From Trissonchulus latispiculum (lineage: Eukaryota; Nematoda; Enoplea; Enoplida; Ironidae): DNA of 64,000 nucleotides. A program made the position numbers and the translations under genes. The DNA lies in contig JASAND010010729.1 in the NCBI GenBank assembly GCA_030248195.1, forward strand, positions 1 to 64,000, in the 5' to 3' direction. The stretch's first letter is position 1. Each line of letters begins with the position of its first letter. Below the pieces are notes generated by a model. The model was not told the origin of the DNA, searched no databases, and was given only the letters and a program-made list of their open reading frames with translations. Positions 21,350 through 32,941 of the stretch are shown here, one piece after another.

Positions 21350-21945
21350 AATCAGAATTAAGTCAAACAAAGCACACAAGCTCCAAGCAGTAGACTAACT
21401 AACGTCTGCTAGAAAACGAAGCTTTTATATCCCCCGAGTCACCTGAACTTTGTAGTTTTGAGATAATGTTTTGGCTATCTTTAATTTTAAACTTTCAGCT
21501 TTCATTGCCTCAAAAACTTAAGGAAAAGGTTGCAAGTTCAGAAAAGAACAAATTTAAAGAGATGCAGGATTTAAGGGCAAAAATGCAAAAGAGAAATGTC
21601 ACACTCCGGGGTGAACTGTTCGAACGTCCCGTTCGACAAAGAAAAGAGAAATGAATATACCAATTTCTGACAATTAAGAGACATTAACTAATAATCTATG
21701 AAAATTATCGCAAATTATCACAATTGAAGTAAATATGAACTAACTACGTCTGCATTTGGGTAACAATAAACATCGGTCTGAATAAGGTGACATAACATAT
21801 GCAAAACGATTCCAAGTCTAGAAAATTTCAGTGAAACTTTTTGGATAATTTTAAATTGAAGCATTTCTACTATAGAAAGATTTAATTCCAGTAATTTTGT
21901 TTCCTTTAGTTTTTTTCATCTAAACAAGATTGAATAAAAAATTCA
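21350..21945. other. Non-coding
   Basis: AT-rich sequence. A 62-codon Lys/Glu-rich open frame at 21466-21654 (+), KLKEKVASSEKNKFKEMQDL, would form a coiled coil but has no start context or homology that I recognise. No other feature is seen. Confidence 0.3.
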
Positions 21946-21995
21946 TTAGATGACACTTAGTGAAAAAAACATCAGACAAAACTGCATGTGTGCAA

Positions 21996-22599
21996 TCAGC
22001 GATGGATTTGGCATCCTCCATGGTTCTGGCAACAGCCAAAACATCCCATCACTGGATATTGGGGTTGCTGCTGCTGAACGTATTGATGGGAGGCTTGCTG
22101 AGGATAGGATCCAAATTGAACAGCTCCATAGCTTGAAGGCCATTGCTGGGCTTGCTGGTGGGGCCACTGCGGCTGGCACTGGATCATATATTGATATGGC
22201 TGTTGTTGATAGTGCTGTTGGTGCTGTTGTTGGTGTTGCCACATCTGAGTCTGAAAGTTGTAGTTAGTCTGCTGGGGATCACTGATTGCAACCATGCCAG
22301 GTTGGCGTATAGGATTCTGGATCTACGCAGTAAGCGGGGAAATGATGTTGAGCTGTGACCAATGTAGTCTCAGCTGAAGCTGTACCGTTCATCCTGGTGT
22401 CTGCCGTCTGAGAAGTGCTGTGTGGCTGTAGTGGAAGAGCCGAATTCGCTGTGACTGAGATACGACCAACGGTGGGGCCGTTGGGTCGAATATAAGTCGC
22501 ATAATTTCCCACTATTGCCGAGCACGGTTGTGCTAGATGACTCTGCTGAACAAAGGTCTGTAGTTGTGAGTAGTATAGGGCCACCATTTCGACCAACAC
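21996..22599 (-). pseudogene. Q-rich protein in two overlapping frames, possible Gag remnant
   Basis: Two minus-strand frames overlap at about 22279-22295: 22599-22279 (neutral, Ser/Thr-rich) and 22295-21996 (very rich in Gln, Tyr, Pro, ending GCFGCCQNHGGC). The overlap looks like a single frameshift in one original gene. The Cys/His cluster resembles a damaged CCHC zinc knuckle, as in retrotransposon Gag, but the spacing does not fit. It could equally be a low-complexity host exon. Function is unknown. Confidence 0.35.
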
Positions 22600-23037
22600 T
22601 CCCGGGAGGGAGTGACCTTTTGACCTTTCCTTCAGTTTACATTTAATTATATACTTTCCGCTAGATCCACCTAAATCCTAGCTTTCGGATATATAACTAG
22701 TAAATCCTATCTATGTCCTCCTCTACGCTAGAACCTTAACAGTCATGCTTCGAACTTCCAGTGGTTATTTGTTATGTATGAGTCGAGGCATTTATGACGC
22801 TCAATAGGTTTGGTTGTTAAACTTTTCATATATACTTCACATCGATATGACTTAGACTGACAAACTCTTTAACTTTAGTAGCTTATATAAGATGGTATGG
22901 TTTGTAATATTCACAACTAGACATGTTTGTTCTGCTTGAGTTTATACGCTTTATAGACTTGATGTCGCTTTGTCTTTGCTGTTTGTGCTTTTATTGATTT
23001 TGCTTGGTGCTTTTATGTTCGTGCTTTTATTGATTTA
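22600..23037. other. Non-coding
   Basis: AT-rich sequence with repeated GCTTTTATTGATTT (about 22988-23036), a phrase that recurs inside the adjacent hairpin. No gene is seen. Confidence 0.35.
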
Positions 23038-23471
23038 GGGTCACTCCAAGCCTACACCGAGCTAACACCGAGTATACACTGAGCATACACCGAGCCTTGT
23101 CAGTAATGGTGCAGTAATGGTGAAGAATTTCATAGAACAATTTCTGCTTTTATTGATTTCGGTCGCTGCTTTTATGTGTTTGCATGTACAATTTCTGTTT
23201 TTATTGATTCACAGTGCTCGAAGTTAGTCATGTCTAGATTGGAGAGCCAATTCGACGCGACGACTTCGAGTACTGTGAATCAATAAAAACAGAAATTGTA
23301 CATACAAGCACATAAAAGCACCAACCGAAATCAATAAAAGCGGAAATTGTTCTCTTAAATTTTTCAACATTACTCCAACATGACGTAAACATTGCTCTTA
23401 AGGCATGGTGTAAGCTCGGTGTATACTCGGTGTTGGCTTGGTGTTAACTCGGAGCTAATTTGGAGTGACTC
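23038..23471. mobile_element. 434-bp hairpin element with ACACCGAG iterons
   Basis: The ends GGGTCACTCCAAGCC and (right) TTTGGAGTGACTC are inverted. Each arm has three to four copies of ACACCGAG-type motifs (CACCGAGCTAACACCGAGTA on the left, complement on the right). Inside, a nearly perfect inverted repeat is built on CAATTTCTGTTTTTATTGAT. No coding sequence is present and no target duplication is visible. Confidence 0.6.
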
Positions 23472-24560
23472 GAAACTCAAAGCTAAGGTGGTTACAAACA
23501 GGATAAGACTGAAAGCAAACTAAGGGTGGAAGTTGATCAATAGGTTGGAAGTAGATACGGAGTAGGTATGGAGTGACTTAAGGAAGAAAGTGGTGGTTGG
23601 CCTAGGTAGACAAAGTAAGGTTAGACTGTGGTTGTTGTAGGCACGGAGTGACAAGTGACAGTGAAATTGGTCTAAGAAGTTATGAAAAGTAGCCTTGAAG
23701 ATGAGAGAACATAGACTCGGAGTAAAGTAGGATGACCCATAGTTGAATTACGTTGGATACAAAAACTAGATGGGCACTGGTAACAATAAAAATAGATGGC
23801 ATTACGAAACCAAAACAACTGACCTTGGAGAGCCTGATGAAAATGAAGAATTAAGGAACAAATACGATTTGGCTGAAAATAACGTAAATAGAGTAAGAAT
23901 CGGAGTAGATTTAGGTGCATGTTCAGAGTAGGTTCGGGGTAATTTAGGAGTGACTCAGAGTACAAAATTAGAATGGGCGAGATGTTAAGTTAAGACAAGA
24001 CAAGAAATTGTAAAAGCTGAAGAAAGTATGCTCGGAGTATGTTCGAAGAAATTTAGGAGTGACTTAATGGATAAAATCAAGAAGGTTGGTTCTTAGGTAA
24101 GGTCAGGCAAGGTAGGTAGAGGTATGAATTTATGAAAGGTGGAGAAAGTATGCTTAGAGGTTTGGAGTAATTTAAGAGTGACCCATACATGAAGAAGGCA
24201 AGGTGGAAAGGTCGATCATGGAAGAAGGTTGGATAAAATATTCTAAGAGTAAGATCGGCGTTTAGAACTGACCAAGGTGAATGTGAAGGTAGGATATGAT
24301 GGTAAAATACAGTGAGACATAGATAGTTCAGAGTACATTCGGTTTAGCGTGACTCAAAATAGTCCGGAAGTACGTCGGAAATCAGAAAGACAAATAAATA
24401 GGACAAACCAAGGGAAATTAGAAGGACAAATCAAATAGGACAAACCAATGACGGAACTGGAACATGAAGGGTAGTGATGAATCGGAAAATGGAGTAAGTA
24501 ATTAAGCCCTAAAAATACATGAACTCAAAAAGAAGGTAGGATAGCTGACATTGAAAAACT
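23472..24560. repeat. Irregular array of GGAGTGAC / CTCGGAGTA motifs
   Basis: GGAGTGACTY and CTCGGAGTA recur about every 60-120 bp to the right of the hairpin (for example near 23572, 23647, 23723, 23950, 24056, 24176). The same words form the hairpin's terminal repeats. The stretch may be the body of a larger element with scattered subterminal motifs. No gene is seen. Confidence 0.45.
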
Positions 24561-24967
24561 CCTAGGGACCTAAAAAATTTGAATAAGACGGAGCCCCCAG
24601 GGAGAACAGGTGGTTGGAACAAGACTTCAAAACTCGAAACCCCAGGGGACAATTTATTTGAAATGACCTTGACGGATTCCCAAGGGGGGACGCGGCCAAA
24701 GACTTTACGCCAACTTTTGCCTCCCGGAGTGAGGTGCGAAATGTTCCTACTATATTTACTTTGAGCCGAGCTGTTGAATAAAAAAAATTAGAGCGCCATC
24801 CCTGGAGACGACAGGCGGTCTTCATAAAAAGGAGAGGTAAAGTTTCGAACTCAAAACCCAAGGGAGAACAGATGGTATTAACAAAACTTTCAAACACAAA
24901 TTTCAAGGGTCATTAAACTTTCAAGGTCATTCCCTCCCGGAGTGAGGGTCGAAATGGCCCTACTATA
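24561..24967. repeat. Diverged direct repeat of about 215 bp
   Basis: GGGAGAACAGGTGGT and CCTCCCGGAGTGAGGTGCGA near 24600-24740 recur as GGGAGAACAGATGGT and CCTCCCGGAGTGAGGGTCGA at about 24862-24952. This is probably a degenerate tandem repeat downstream of the integrase gene. Confidence 0.45.
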
Positions 24968-26050
24968 CTACTGTTGTGAATACTGTGAATTCGTTGGATG
25001 AGTATCCGGAATAGTCTGCTGTACAGTATCAGGCAGTTGTGACTGGTCCTGCCACGTTATCGCCCTGTCTGTAGATAGTGATCTATTTGCTTCTTCAGTC
25101 TGCCGGCGTGTGGACTCAGCCAACTGATGTCTGCTATCACAGCCTTCCTCTGTGGGATTGTCTGTGACTGGTGCGACATGGGTGTCTGCGACCTGGTGGG
25201 TTTCGTCGGTCCCGGCTGCTTCCGGTCTGTAGCATCTGGAATCTTTCTGACGATTGGCTTTCACCAAACGGATTCGGTGAGCAGCAGCCGAAACAACAGC
25301 ATGTTTCTGTTCGTAGGGTCTGCAGGATGTGAATCGTTTACAAGAAGCCAAAAGTGGGAATACTGAGGCCCAATGGTCATAGAGTCTCAGAGTTCCCGTA
25401 ATATTGAGGTCACCACTGTCGGCAACATACTGTGGGTTGTGGCCTTCGGCTGTCCAAAATTGGCCATCCGGAACTTCTTTGAAGCCTTGTAGTTGCCTTG
25501 AACACACATGTCGCGGAGATTCACCTGTAGACTCATGCGTAGCCGTTCGATATGCAAAAGAGCAATAGGGAAGGAATTTGTCCCAGTCATCATGCCTCGT
25601 CGATGTATACATTGCAAGCATGGTTAAAAGAGTACTATTATATCTTTCCACCATCCCGTGCGGAGCATAACCCGAAGTATGAATTTTATCTATTTTGAGA
25701 ATTTTACAAACGCACTGCATGAGTTGAGATAGAAAGGTAGCCGCTCTGTCTGATAAAAGTTCCCTAGGTGTGCCAAACCTGCATACAGGTTTCTCGACTA
25801 AAAGTCTAGCTAACGTTTCTGCTTGGATGTCTGGTACTGCGAGTGCCTCCGGCCATTTTGTGAATGCGTCCATAAAAACTACAATATGTTTATTACCCGA
25901 TTTCGTCGTAGGTAAAGGGCCAAGAGTGTCTACACAAACTCTGTGAAAAGGTCCTTCAACTTTGATGGGTACTAAAGGCAATTTGGTGCGCTTAGGCGGA
26001 TCCTTGCGTTCTGCGCAGCTTTTACACGCAGCGCACCATCTTTTTACATC
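24968..26050 (-). pseudogene. Gypsy integrase, 3' part of a split pol gene
   Basis: Integrase inserts the element's DNA. The reading begins at 26050 with the second half of the zinc-binding domain (RWCAACKSCAERK). The catalytic core follows: VCVDTLGPLP (first Asp), LLSDRAATFLSQ (second Asp) and GMVERYNSTL (Glu). The Asp-Glu interval is about two residues shorter than the usual D35E, because the PQTxG segment before the Glu is reduced to APHG. The C-terminal tail is long and polar to a stop at 24968. The missing N-terminal half and the RT lie at 33102-35000; a 7-kb insertion separates the parts. Interruption and shortened core make it inactive. Confidence 0.88.
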
Positions 26051-26726
26051 TGTAATAAAAATGAATATTTTGTCATGTGGATTTGTTCAATAAAAGGTCA
26101 TATTTGTATTTCAATCCAAATCGGCCGGCGTGCCAACCAATGAACGCATCTAGGACACGACATGACCAAAAAACGACGTCTTTGAACAATCTATCCGAGT
26201 AATAAGCGGCTTCCAAAATAACTTAAAAAGGTTAAATATGTGATGAATAGTTTGGTTTCTTGTGAAGTTTCGATCTTGGATTCTGCTGGAAAACGGAATG
26301 GAACTTATGGAATGAATGTGACTGATTGCCATTGTCTCTGTATCTTTAATTGTTGCCATAGTTAAGACATGAATTAACTGGGAAAATTAACAAGAATGAA
26401 GTTTCAAGCTTAAGTTGGGTTGTTTCGAGCTGGCAGTTAACTTTTACTAATCATGCTGTTGCGGGACAGCTAGGTAGAGGCCCGTTGGGTGCCGCTCCCC
26501 AGGCGGATTGGCAGGTGTAGAACGACTGTCAATGATTAGTGCAGAGCACGGTCCACTCATTAATTTAAGTTAATTAAAGGGATTCTGCTATTACGGCCAA
26601 AACAATCCAACACGGTCAGAAAGAAGGCCAGTGTTCACTCACTGTACGTCGAGATTCAATCAAAGTTTATTATATTTGAATAGATTAAGACCTGTTCTTG
26701 CGATTTATGAAAGGAAAATAACCTAT

Positions 26727-27330
26727 TCTGTGGTTCGTTTTAATTTTACAAGCCATTTTCAAACTTCATATGGAGATTGCAGTTACTTTCAAGTTTCGTC
26801 CATCTCAATGGTTTTTGCTTAATTACTCGTTAATTAACATAATTAATTAGTATAATTTTTATATCATTAAAACCAGCAAGCTTTGCTCTTTCAGAATATC
26901 CAAAAATATTTACCCTTTCTGTGGTTCGTTTTCATTTTACAAGCTGATTTACAAGCCACATAATGGAGTTTACGTTGGCTTCCAGATTTGGTTGGTCACA
27001 GCGTTTCTAATTAAAGTTGCATGTTAATTAACACCAATAATTAGGTTAAAACTTTTATAAATCAAATCAGCAGTTCTTCCTCTTCAAAATAAGCACAAGA
27101 TAATTGGTGCTTCTGTGGTTCGATTTCATTTTACAAGCTGTTTTGTAAGCCATATTCCGAAGTTCAAATGGGCCTCCAGACTTGGATGGTCATAGTGTCT
27201 TTAATTAAAAGTTTCACATTAATTAACATCAATAATGAGGTTAAAACTTGTATAAATAAACTCAGCAGGTCTTCCTCTTTAAAATAAGCACAAAATAATT
27301 GGTGCTTCTGTGGTTCGATTTTGCGTTATG
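26727..27330. repeat. About 193-bp tandem repeat, three units plus a start
   Basis: CTGTGGTTCG followed by TTTTCATTTTACAAGC recurs at about 26728, 26922, 27113 and 27309. Units share TTAATTAACA-CAATAAT and end in TCTTCCTCTT-AAAATAAGC. Divergence is about 15-25 percent by eye. Confidence 0.75.
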
Positions 27331-27635
27331 CTTGATTTTCTGACCTAACTGGGAGAGCTCGGCTCGTCCCTCAAGTATTGTGATTATTAATAGTTTAAAC
27401 TTCATTTTAAGCTTAATTAAAGTTTATGTTTAATTAAGTTAATCCATATTCTAGCTAATTAATTAATGAAAGTTAAGTCAATTAAGTTTAAAGTTTAATT
27501 AATTTAGTTTTTATTGGTTTTAAAGCAAAAGGGAAGCTCGGCTTGCCCTTTCACTGAACTTAACTGGTTTTTGCCTAGCTAGTGTGGAATTCTTTTAAAG
27601 TTCTTCTTCTTTTGTAAGTTTAAGTTTTGCAATTT

Positions 27636-28894
27636 AAGGGAAGACTTTTATGTCTTCCCTTATTGCCAATTTGGAGTAACAGATGCGTTACTTTTGTAAC
27701 TGTACAACTTCTCCGCTCTTTGAGTCCAGCTCGGCTGAGACTCAAAGGCAAAAGAAAAAAGAGGGGAACTGAAAGAAAAGTTTTAATTTTAATTCATGTC
27801 TTAGCTACCTAGTTGTTTGTGTTTTGTATTGTGTATTTGTACTTTGTAAAAGGCTCGTACCTATTAAGTTTTAATTAACTATTTTTCCTACCTAATCAGC
27901 AGTCACTAAGCCTTAGTTACGGGGACCCTCTGGTCCAGGTTTTAAGAAGGTGTTGCGTCGTGTTTTTCCCTTTTAAGCGAGAAATTGACGTAGTGTCAAT
28001 TTCTCGCCTGAGCGCGTCTGCTTTGATGTTATCTTTTCTTAATTTCTCCCTAATTCTTACAATAGGGGAAAGAGATTAGTTTAATTGCCCTTTCCCCTTT
28101 AACGTAAACACTTGAGAGCCCGCTCAAAGTCACGTTATGATTACAACTAGTGTGACCCAATCAGAATCATTTAAGGGCGCGCCTTTTGCGCGGAGGACAA
28201 TTTCGGCCAATCAGACGAATGATTGCCGAAATTGTCATGATTGACAGGTAGACTTGTTTTGAACATTAGTCTTACCTCGTCTTCCGAACCGTACGGCCGC
28301 TTTTGGCCTCTCCCTACACTCCCCCTGTCTTCTTTACTATAGGGCGTTACTATGCCCAAAATTCCCCCCACTCCGGAACGGGGCTAGTGTTTTCACACTA
28401 GCCCCTTGTCAATTTCTTTTGGGGTTTTAGTTTAGGAGGGGGTTTAGGTTTACTTCCGACCTTAGGGTTTCCCCCCTTTCTTTTCCTTGTCCAATTACCT
28501 AGTTTTTTAAAGGCGATTCCCTCTTTTTCTGGGAGTCGCCTCTGAGACTTATTACAGGACCCAGAGGTCCTTTTTCAAAAATACCCCTGAGATTGCCCCT
28601 TAAACTAAACTATTTTTATAAATGATTCTGATTTGTAATATCTGTTCAGATATTACCTGGGTCGCGTGGATTTCCGAAAGGAAATCCACTGAGAAGCTCG
28701 GACTTTTGGGAACTCTCCCAACAGTCCCCAAATTTCAAATTCTACTCAAATTTTCTCTAATTCAAACCACAGAACGCACTCTCAAATTTTTTCTCAACTT
28801 TACTCGCTTTTTAAACTTACAGTTCAGCTTCTTAGGGATAATTTCCTGGACCCAGGAAATATCATGTTAGGATCTTTCTCTGAAAGATCCTAAC
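27636..28894. repeat. Chain of about 15 short, mostly perfect hairpins
   Basis: Consecutive stem-loops of different sequence but similar size are packed into 1.26 kb. Clear examples: 27636-27661 (10 bp), 27718-27747 (9 bp plus inner stem), 27977-28007 (13 bp), 28064-28098 (9 bp, long loop), 28196-28236 (about 17 bp, one bulge), 28380-28405 (11 bp), 28512-28540 (10 bp), 28556-28571 (6 bp), 28635-28656 (10 bp, 2-nt loop), 28666-28689 (10 bp, GAAA loop), 28699-28726, 28841-28860 (9 bp) and 28866-28894 (13 bp, 3-nt loop). No coding frame crosses them. Function is unknown. Confidence 0.85.
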
Positions 28895-30064
28895 GGTTTT
28901 AACCCATTTGATTCAGGTTGCGCTCAAGCCCTGTCTTGCCTTGCCTTCCTGGATCACAGTCTTGCTCTGCCTGGCCCTGCCTGCTGATCATTGCTGCTCT
29001 ATCAGTGGATCTCGCCTGCCGTGCCAGCCCTTCCCCATCTGCTGCTTACCAGTCCTCTTTGGTTCCCTTGGACCCAGATCCTCCGTCTCAGTCCTTCTGT
29101 CTCACCGGTGTGAGTTCCCACGTGGATCCCCCGGACTCTCTGCTATCCTCTCTCTATCCAGCGGTCTCGGAACCTAAGGTGCTTTATCCAAACTAGTAAC
29201 TTTTTTTCTCTCATCGGGATAAACAGTCTGCCAGGGCTGGACGGGGTGCACTGACTTTGGATCTCGTCTTTACAGGGTGATTTATCCGACACCCTTGGTC
29301 AGGAACTTGTCTTTACGGGTGATTTATCCGACACCCACGTCAACAGTACAGCTCAGCTTCTCAGTGCACTGCCGATCCCCCCTGGTTGAGGCTTGCTCCC
29401 TTGACCAGACGACATACCGGCCATCTACAGCTGTCCTTAGCAAAATTTCCGCCGCCTATCGGCTTTGAGCGCCTGTTGTAAGGCTTCAAACTTTCGGTTG
29501 TGGTACGGAGTTGGGGACCCAGAAACTTGCTACAGAAGACCGAACTAAAACTGTCGAACTTTTAATCGAAATGTCTTGTTTCAATTTTTGTCTCTCTTTT
29601 GTCTTTCATTGTTCTTGTTGAAAATCTCTCTGTTTGACTTGAAACTTTTGGGGAAATCTAAAATCCTGTCAAACTTCTAAAAACGTGCGAATTGACCTCT
29701 GGCCGCTTCCTTAGGCAGGAAGTAGGATACTAGCTTCTGGTTATCTGCCGAGCGGGTAGTCAGGACTAATATCTAGTGCCCGGGAAAGGGTGGAAATCCG
29801 CGCAATATTTATTGTTTCCGTTAAAATAAAAGCACATAGGACACTTCCAGCATATAGGCGGACCCCCTCGATACCCTGTAGTTAGGAAACTGAATATAGT
29901 GATCCGTGTGTTGAAACTGTACCAGACTCGCGATCTATAACTAATTCATTCGAAATTTTGTAGGTTTCAGGTTCTAATATAAAGTTCGTAGGACATACTT
30001 ACCAAGCAAAGTTTTTGGGATAACTTGTAAACATCAGACTGCTGGTCAGGTCTAGGAATTCTAC
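28895..30064. other. Non-coding, GC-richer block with a direct repeat
   Basis: At 28920-29480 the base composition becomes Cys/Leu/Pro-codon-like, but two overlapping frames are equally open, which argues against coding. A 28-29 bp direct repeat (GTCTTTAC-GGGTGATTTATC onward) occurs at 29266-29294 and 29309-29336. Near 29510 the phrase TTGGGGACCCAGAAAC resembles a leader or primer-site context but is unproven. Confidence 0.4.
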
Positions 30065-31972
30065 TAGGGGCCTTTTCGCGAATGGGTAGAGTAGAGTAGA
30101 GTAGAGTAGAGTTAAAATTAACTCTTTTAACCCTTTTCATGAATGCGCAGGGTTAAATTTAACTCTGCCTGTTTTTAACTCTTTTAACTCTGCAGGATTA
30201 AAAATCAAAGAGTTAAAGGAGTTAAAACTGGCAGAGTTAAAATTAACTCTGTGCATTCGCGAAAAGAGTTAAAAGAGTTAAAACTGGGAGAGTTAAAATT
30301 AACTCTCTGCATACGTGAAAAGAGTTAAAAGGATTATAATTTTTGCGTATGCAATATCCAACTTTTCACCATTTGAGAATTCTAAACAACTTCCCATCGT
30401 TTGGAAAATTTTAAATAAAATAAGACAAGAGATTTACTCATTTCATTAACAAACATTTATTACATCTTCAATACAGCGTCATCCTGTGTTAGGGCGATCC
30501 GGGCGTATCCCTGTGTGTAACTTGCAGTTTTTAACCGATTTTGCTGAAACTTAGCATGGATCCATTTCAACAAATTAGGTATTGACCAATCTACAGCAAA
30601 GTTTTAAAGTTTAAGCTGTCAAGGGGTTAACGACATGAGTAAAACTGCAATTGAAGGGGAGCCAACCAAAGATTTTTCCGATTTTCATGAAAGGTTGTAT
30701 ATTTTCAGAGTTCGCTGAAAAGTAATCTAAAGACAGTGCTTCGGTCTAGGTTTTCGTTGTTTCTTTTGCCAGCATGCAATTTAGCCTACAATAAAGTGTT
30801 AATGAATAGCTGAGCCGAAAAACAGGCATCATGTTCTTTTGCTGAGATCCCGACAGAGCCCAACCTTTGTTCATATTTTCAGCAAAATTGGATTCTCTTG
30901 GTTTTCCTAAAAACTTGAACAATTTTGGTCAATTTCAACTAAACTTTAATACTAAAACAGCTACATAGTTGCAGCAAAATTAAATAGAAACATGTTGGCT
31001 TATTACAATTCAGTAGAGATTTCAAATTTGAATTGAAATGGTTGCCCTTAGAATCACAGTTGGGATAACAATTGAAACTGTACTGTAATTCTGATGAACA
31101 TAACCACCTGCAGCTAAGTTCGCGTTAACATATGTCCAGATGTCCTTTCAAAAAGTCAAAAAGTCAAATTTTTTAAAGTGACAGTAATTTTCATGGCAAA
31201 ATTAAAGCTTTAATTAATCCACCTTTTGAAAAAAATTGAGCTTTCGGTTAGTTGTGGTGTGTCCCGTTGATTCGACTTTCATGTTGTCAGCTCTCATACA
31301 TACTTCAAATTTGCATTTATAGGTGGTATTAAATAACTTACAAAAATAATTTAGAGCCTATTTATAATGATAATTAATTATTTTACTTTAATTGATTTTA
31401 TTTAATTATTATTTCTAAAAATGCAGCATGTTTAAAACATTTTGTTCGATCTATTTATTATTAAGTAGCCTATTAGCCTACTTTAGCGTAAATAATTCAG
31501 CAGAATGTTGGCCAATGTTTAAGTAATTTTGAAGCATTATGAACCGTCCAATGAAATTATATGTTGCACTTTCATTGGCTCGATCATCTTGTCATTTTTA
31601 AAGCTTTATTACGCGCGCAAAATGTGGCAATAACAATGTAAAGGATAGAAGATTTTAACTCGTTTAACCCCCGTGCTGAGACGCGGGTTAAAATTCAATG
31701 TAAAATCTCGTGAGCGAGTTAAAAGAGTTAAATTTAACCCATTCATGAAAAGGGTAGAGTTAAATTTAACTCTGCAGGTTTTTAACTCCACGAGTCATTC
31801 ACGAAAAGAGTAGAGTTAAAAGAGTTAATTTTTAACTCTTTTCGCGAATGAGCGTAGAGTTAAAATTTTTAACTCTACTTAACTCGGCGAGTTAATTTTA
31901 ACTCGTTTAACCCATTCGCGAAAAGGATCGAGTTAAATTTAACTAGTTTAACCCATTCGCGAAAAGGCCCTA
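30065..31972. mobile_element. TIR element with arrays of the palindrome GAGTTAAAATTAACTC
   Basis: The ends are TAGGGGCCTTTTCGCGAATG and the complementary CATTCGCGAAAAGGCCCTA. Each end holds 250-350 bp in which GAGTTAAA, TTTAACTC and TTCGCGAAAAG alternate many times, forming nested palindromes. A (GTAGA)n tract is at about 30087-30111. The 1.2-kb interior is AT-rich without an ORF. No exact target duplication is visible. The terminal TAGGG resembles hAT ends (inference). Confidence 0.65.
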
Positions 31973-32865
31973 GGTCTAACTAAAAATATTAGGTTCACAA
32001 ATTAGGTACGAGCCTTAGGGTTGTATTGGTCAGCAGTTTATTCTGTGTGTGTGTGTGTGTTATTATAGCCAATTCGTCTGTTTTCTACTGTATTAGTATT
32101 AATTGTATTGTTGGTGCTTGTCATTACATTATCTCTTATTGTCTAATTAGCTGACCAGTGTTGTTTGTATCTAATTCATCCTATTAACCGCAGCCTGTAT
32201 CATCTTATCCTCTTTTCGTTTGCACATAACTGTTGTAAATTAAATCCTAAAACTTATAGGTTCTGTGGTCCATTCTGCTAGGATCTTAGGGTTTAGTTAG
32301 AGATCGGATCGGTCTTGTTTAGAGACGTTAGTTAGGATTTGGCTTATATCACGCTGGCAGAATTCGTGCCTGTATTGCAAGTGCGAAAATTGCAAGTTAG
32401 AGTGCGAAAATTGTGGTACAGAGTTGACAGTTAGTTTTGAGCTAGAGGCATTCCAGCATCAGAGCGAAGAGACGCTTAGTTTGATTAATCCTATTGTGGT
32501 TTGCGGTTGTCTGCGTCCCTGGAACGTAGACCAGATAGTTGAGGAAGCTTACGAGGCAATTCCAGGCACTGAGGACTTTGTGCCTAAACATTTCCCCTGG
32601 AAGTGTGATAGTTGTACTGAGCAAGAGGTGTTGATCTTCTGCCTGATTCCAGAAGGTACAGATTTGTGGGCGTCTGTTGAACACGACAGCTGTTCACTAA
32701 ACGTGTATTGGCCTTAGAGGGAAACGGAGCTTAGAGGATTCGAACTCACGACCTAACGCGGACAAATCCCGGATTGGGTAGACCTAAACCAGGCTATTTA
32801 GTCCGAAGGATCTAAGAGTCGACCGAGTCGTCTCGTCTGTTCGCACTGCTGTTAGTGCTTTGAAA

Positions 32866-32941
<76 letters not shown>

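Noticed and set aside
28908..29196. Protein-coding gene at 28.9-29.2 kb
   Set aside because: Two overlapping frames are equally open through a Leu/Cys/Ser/Pro-rich stretch. No motif, start context or splice support was found.
32720..32800. tRNA-like T-arm on the minus strand (GTCGTGAGTTCGAATCCTC)
   Set aside because: The B-box-like word is good, but no acceptor, D-arm or anticodon stem can be placed around it. It could be a chance match or a SINE remnant.
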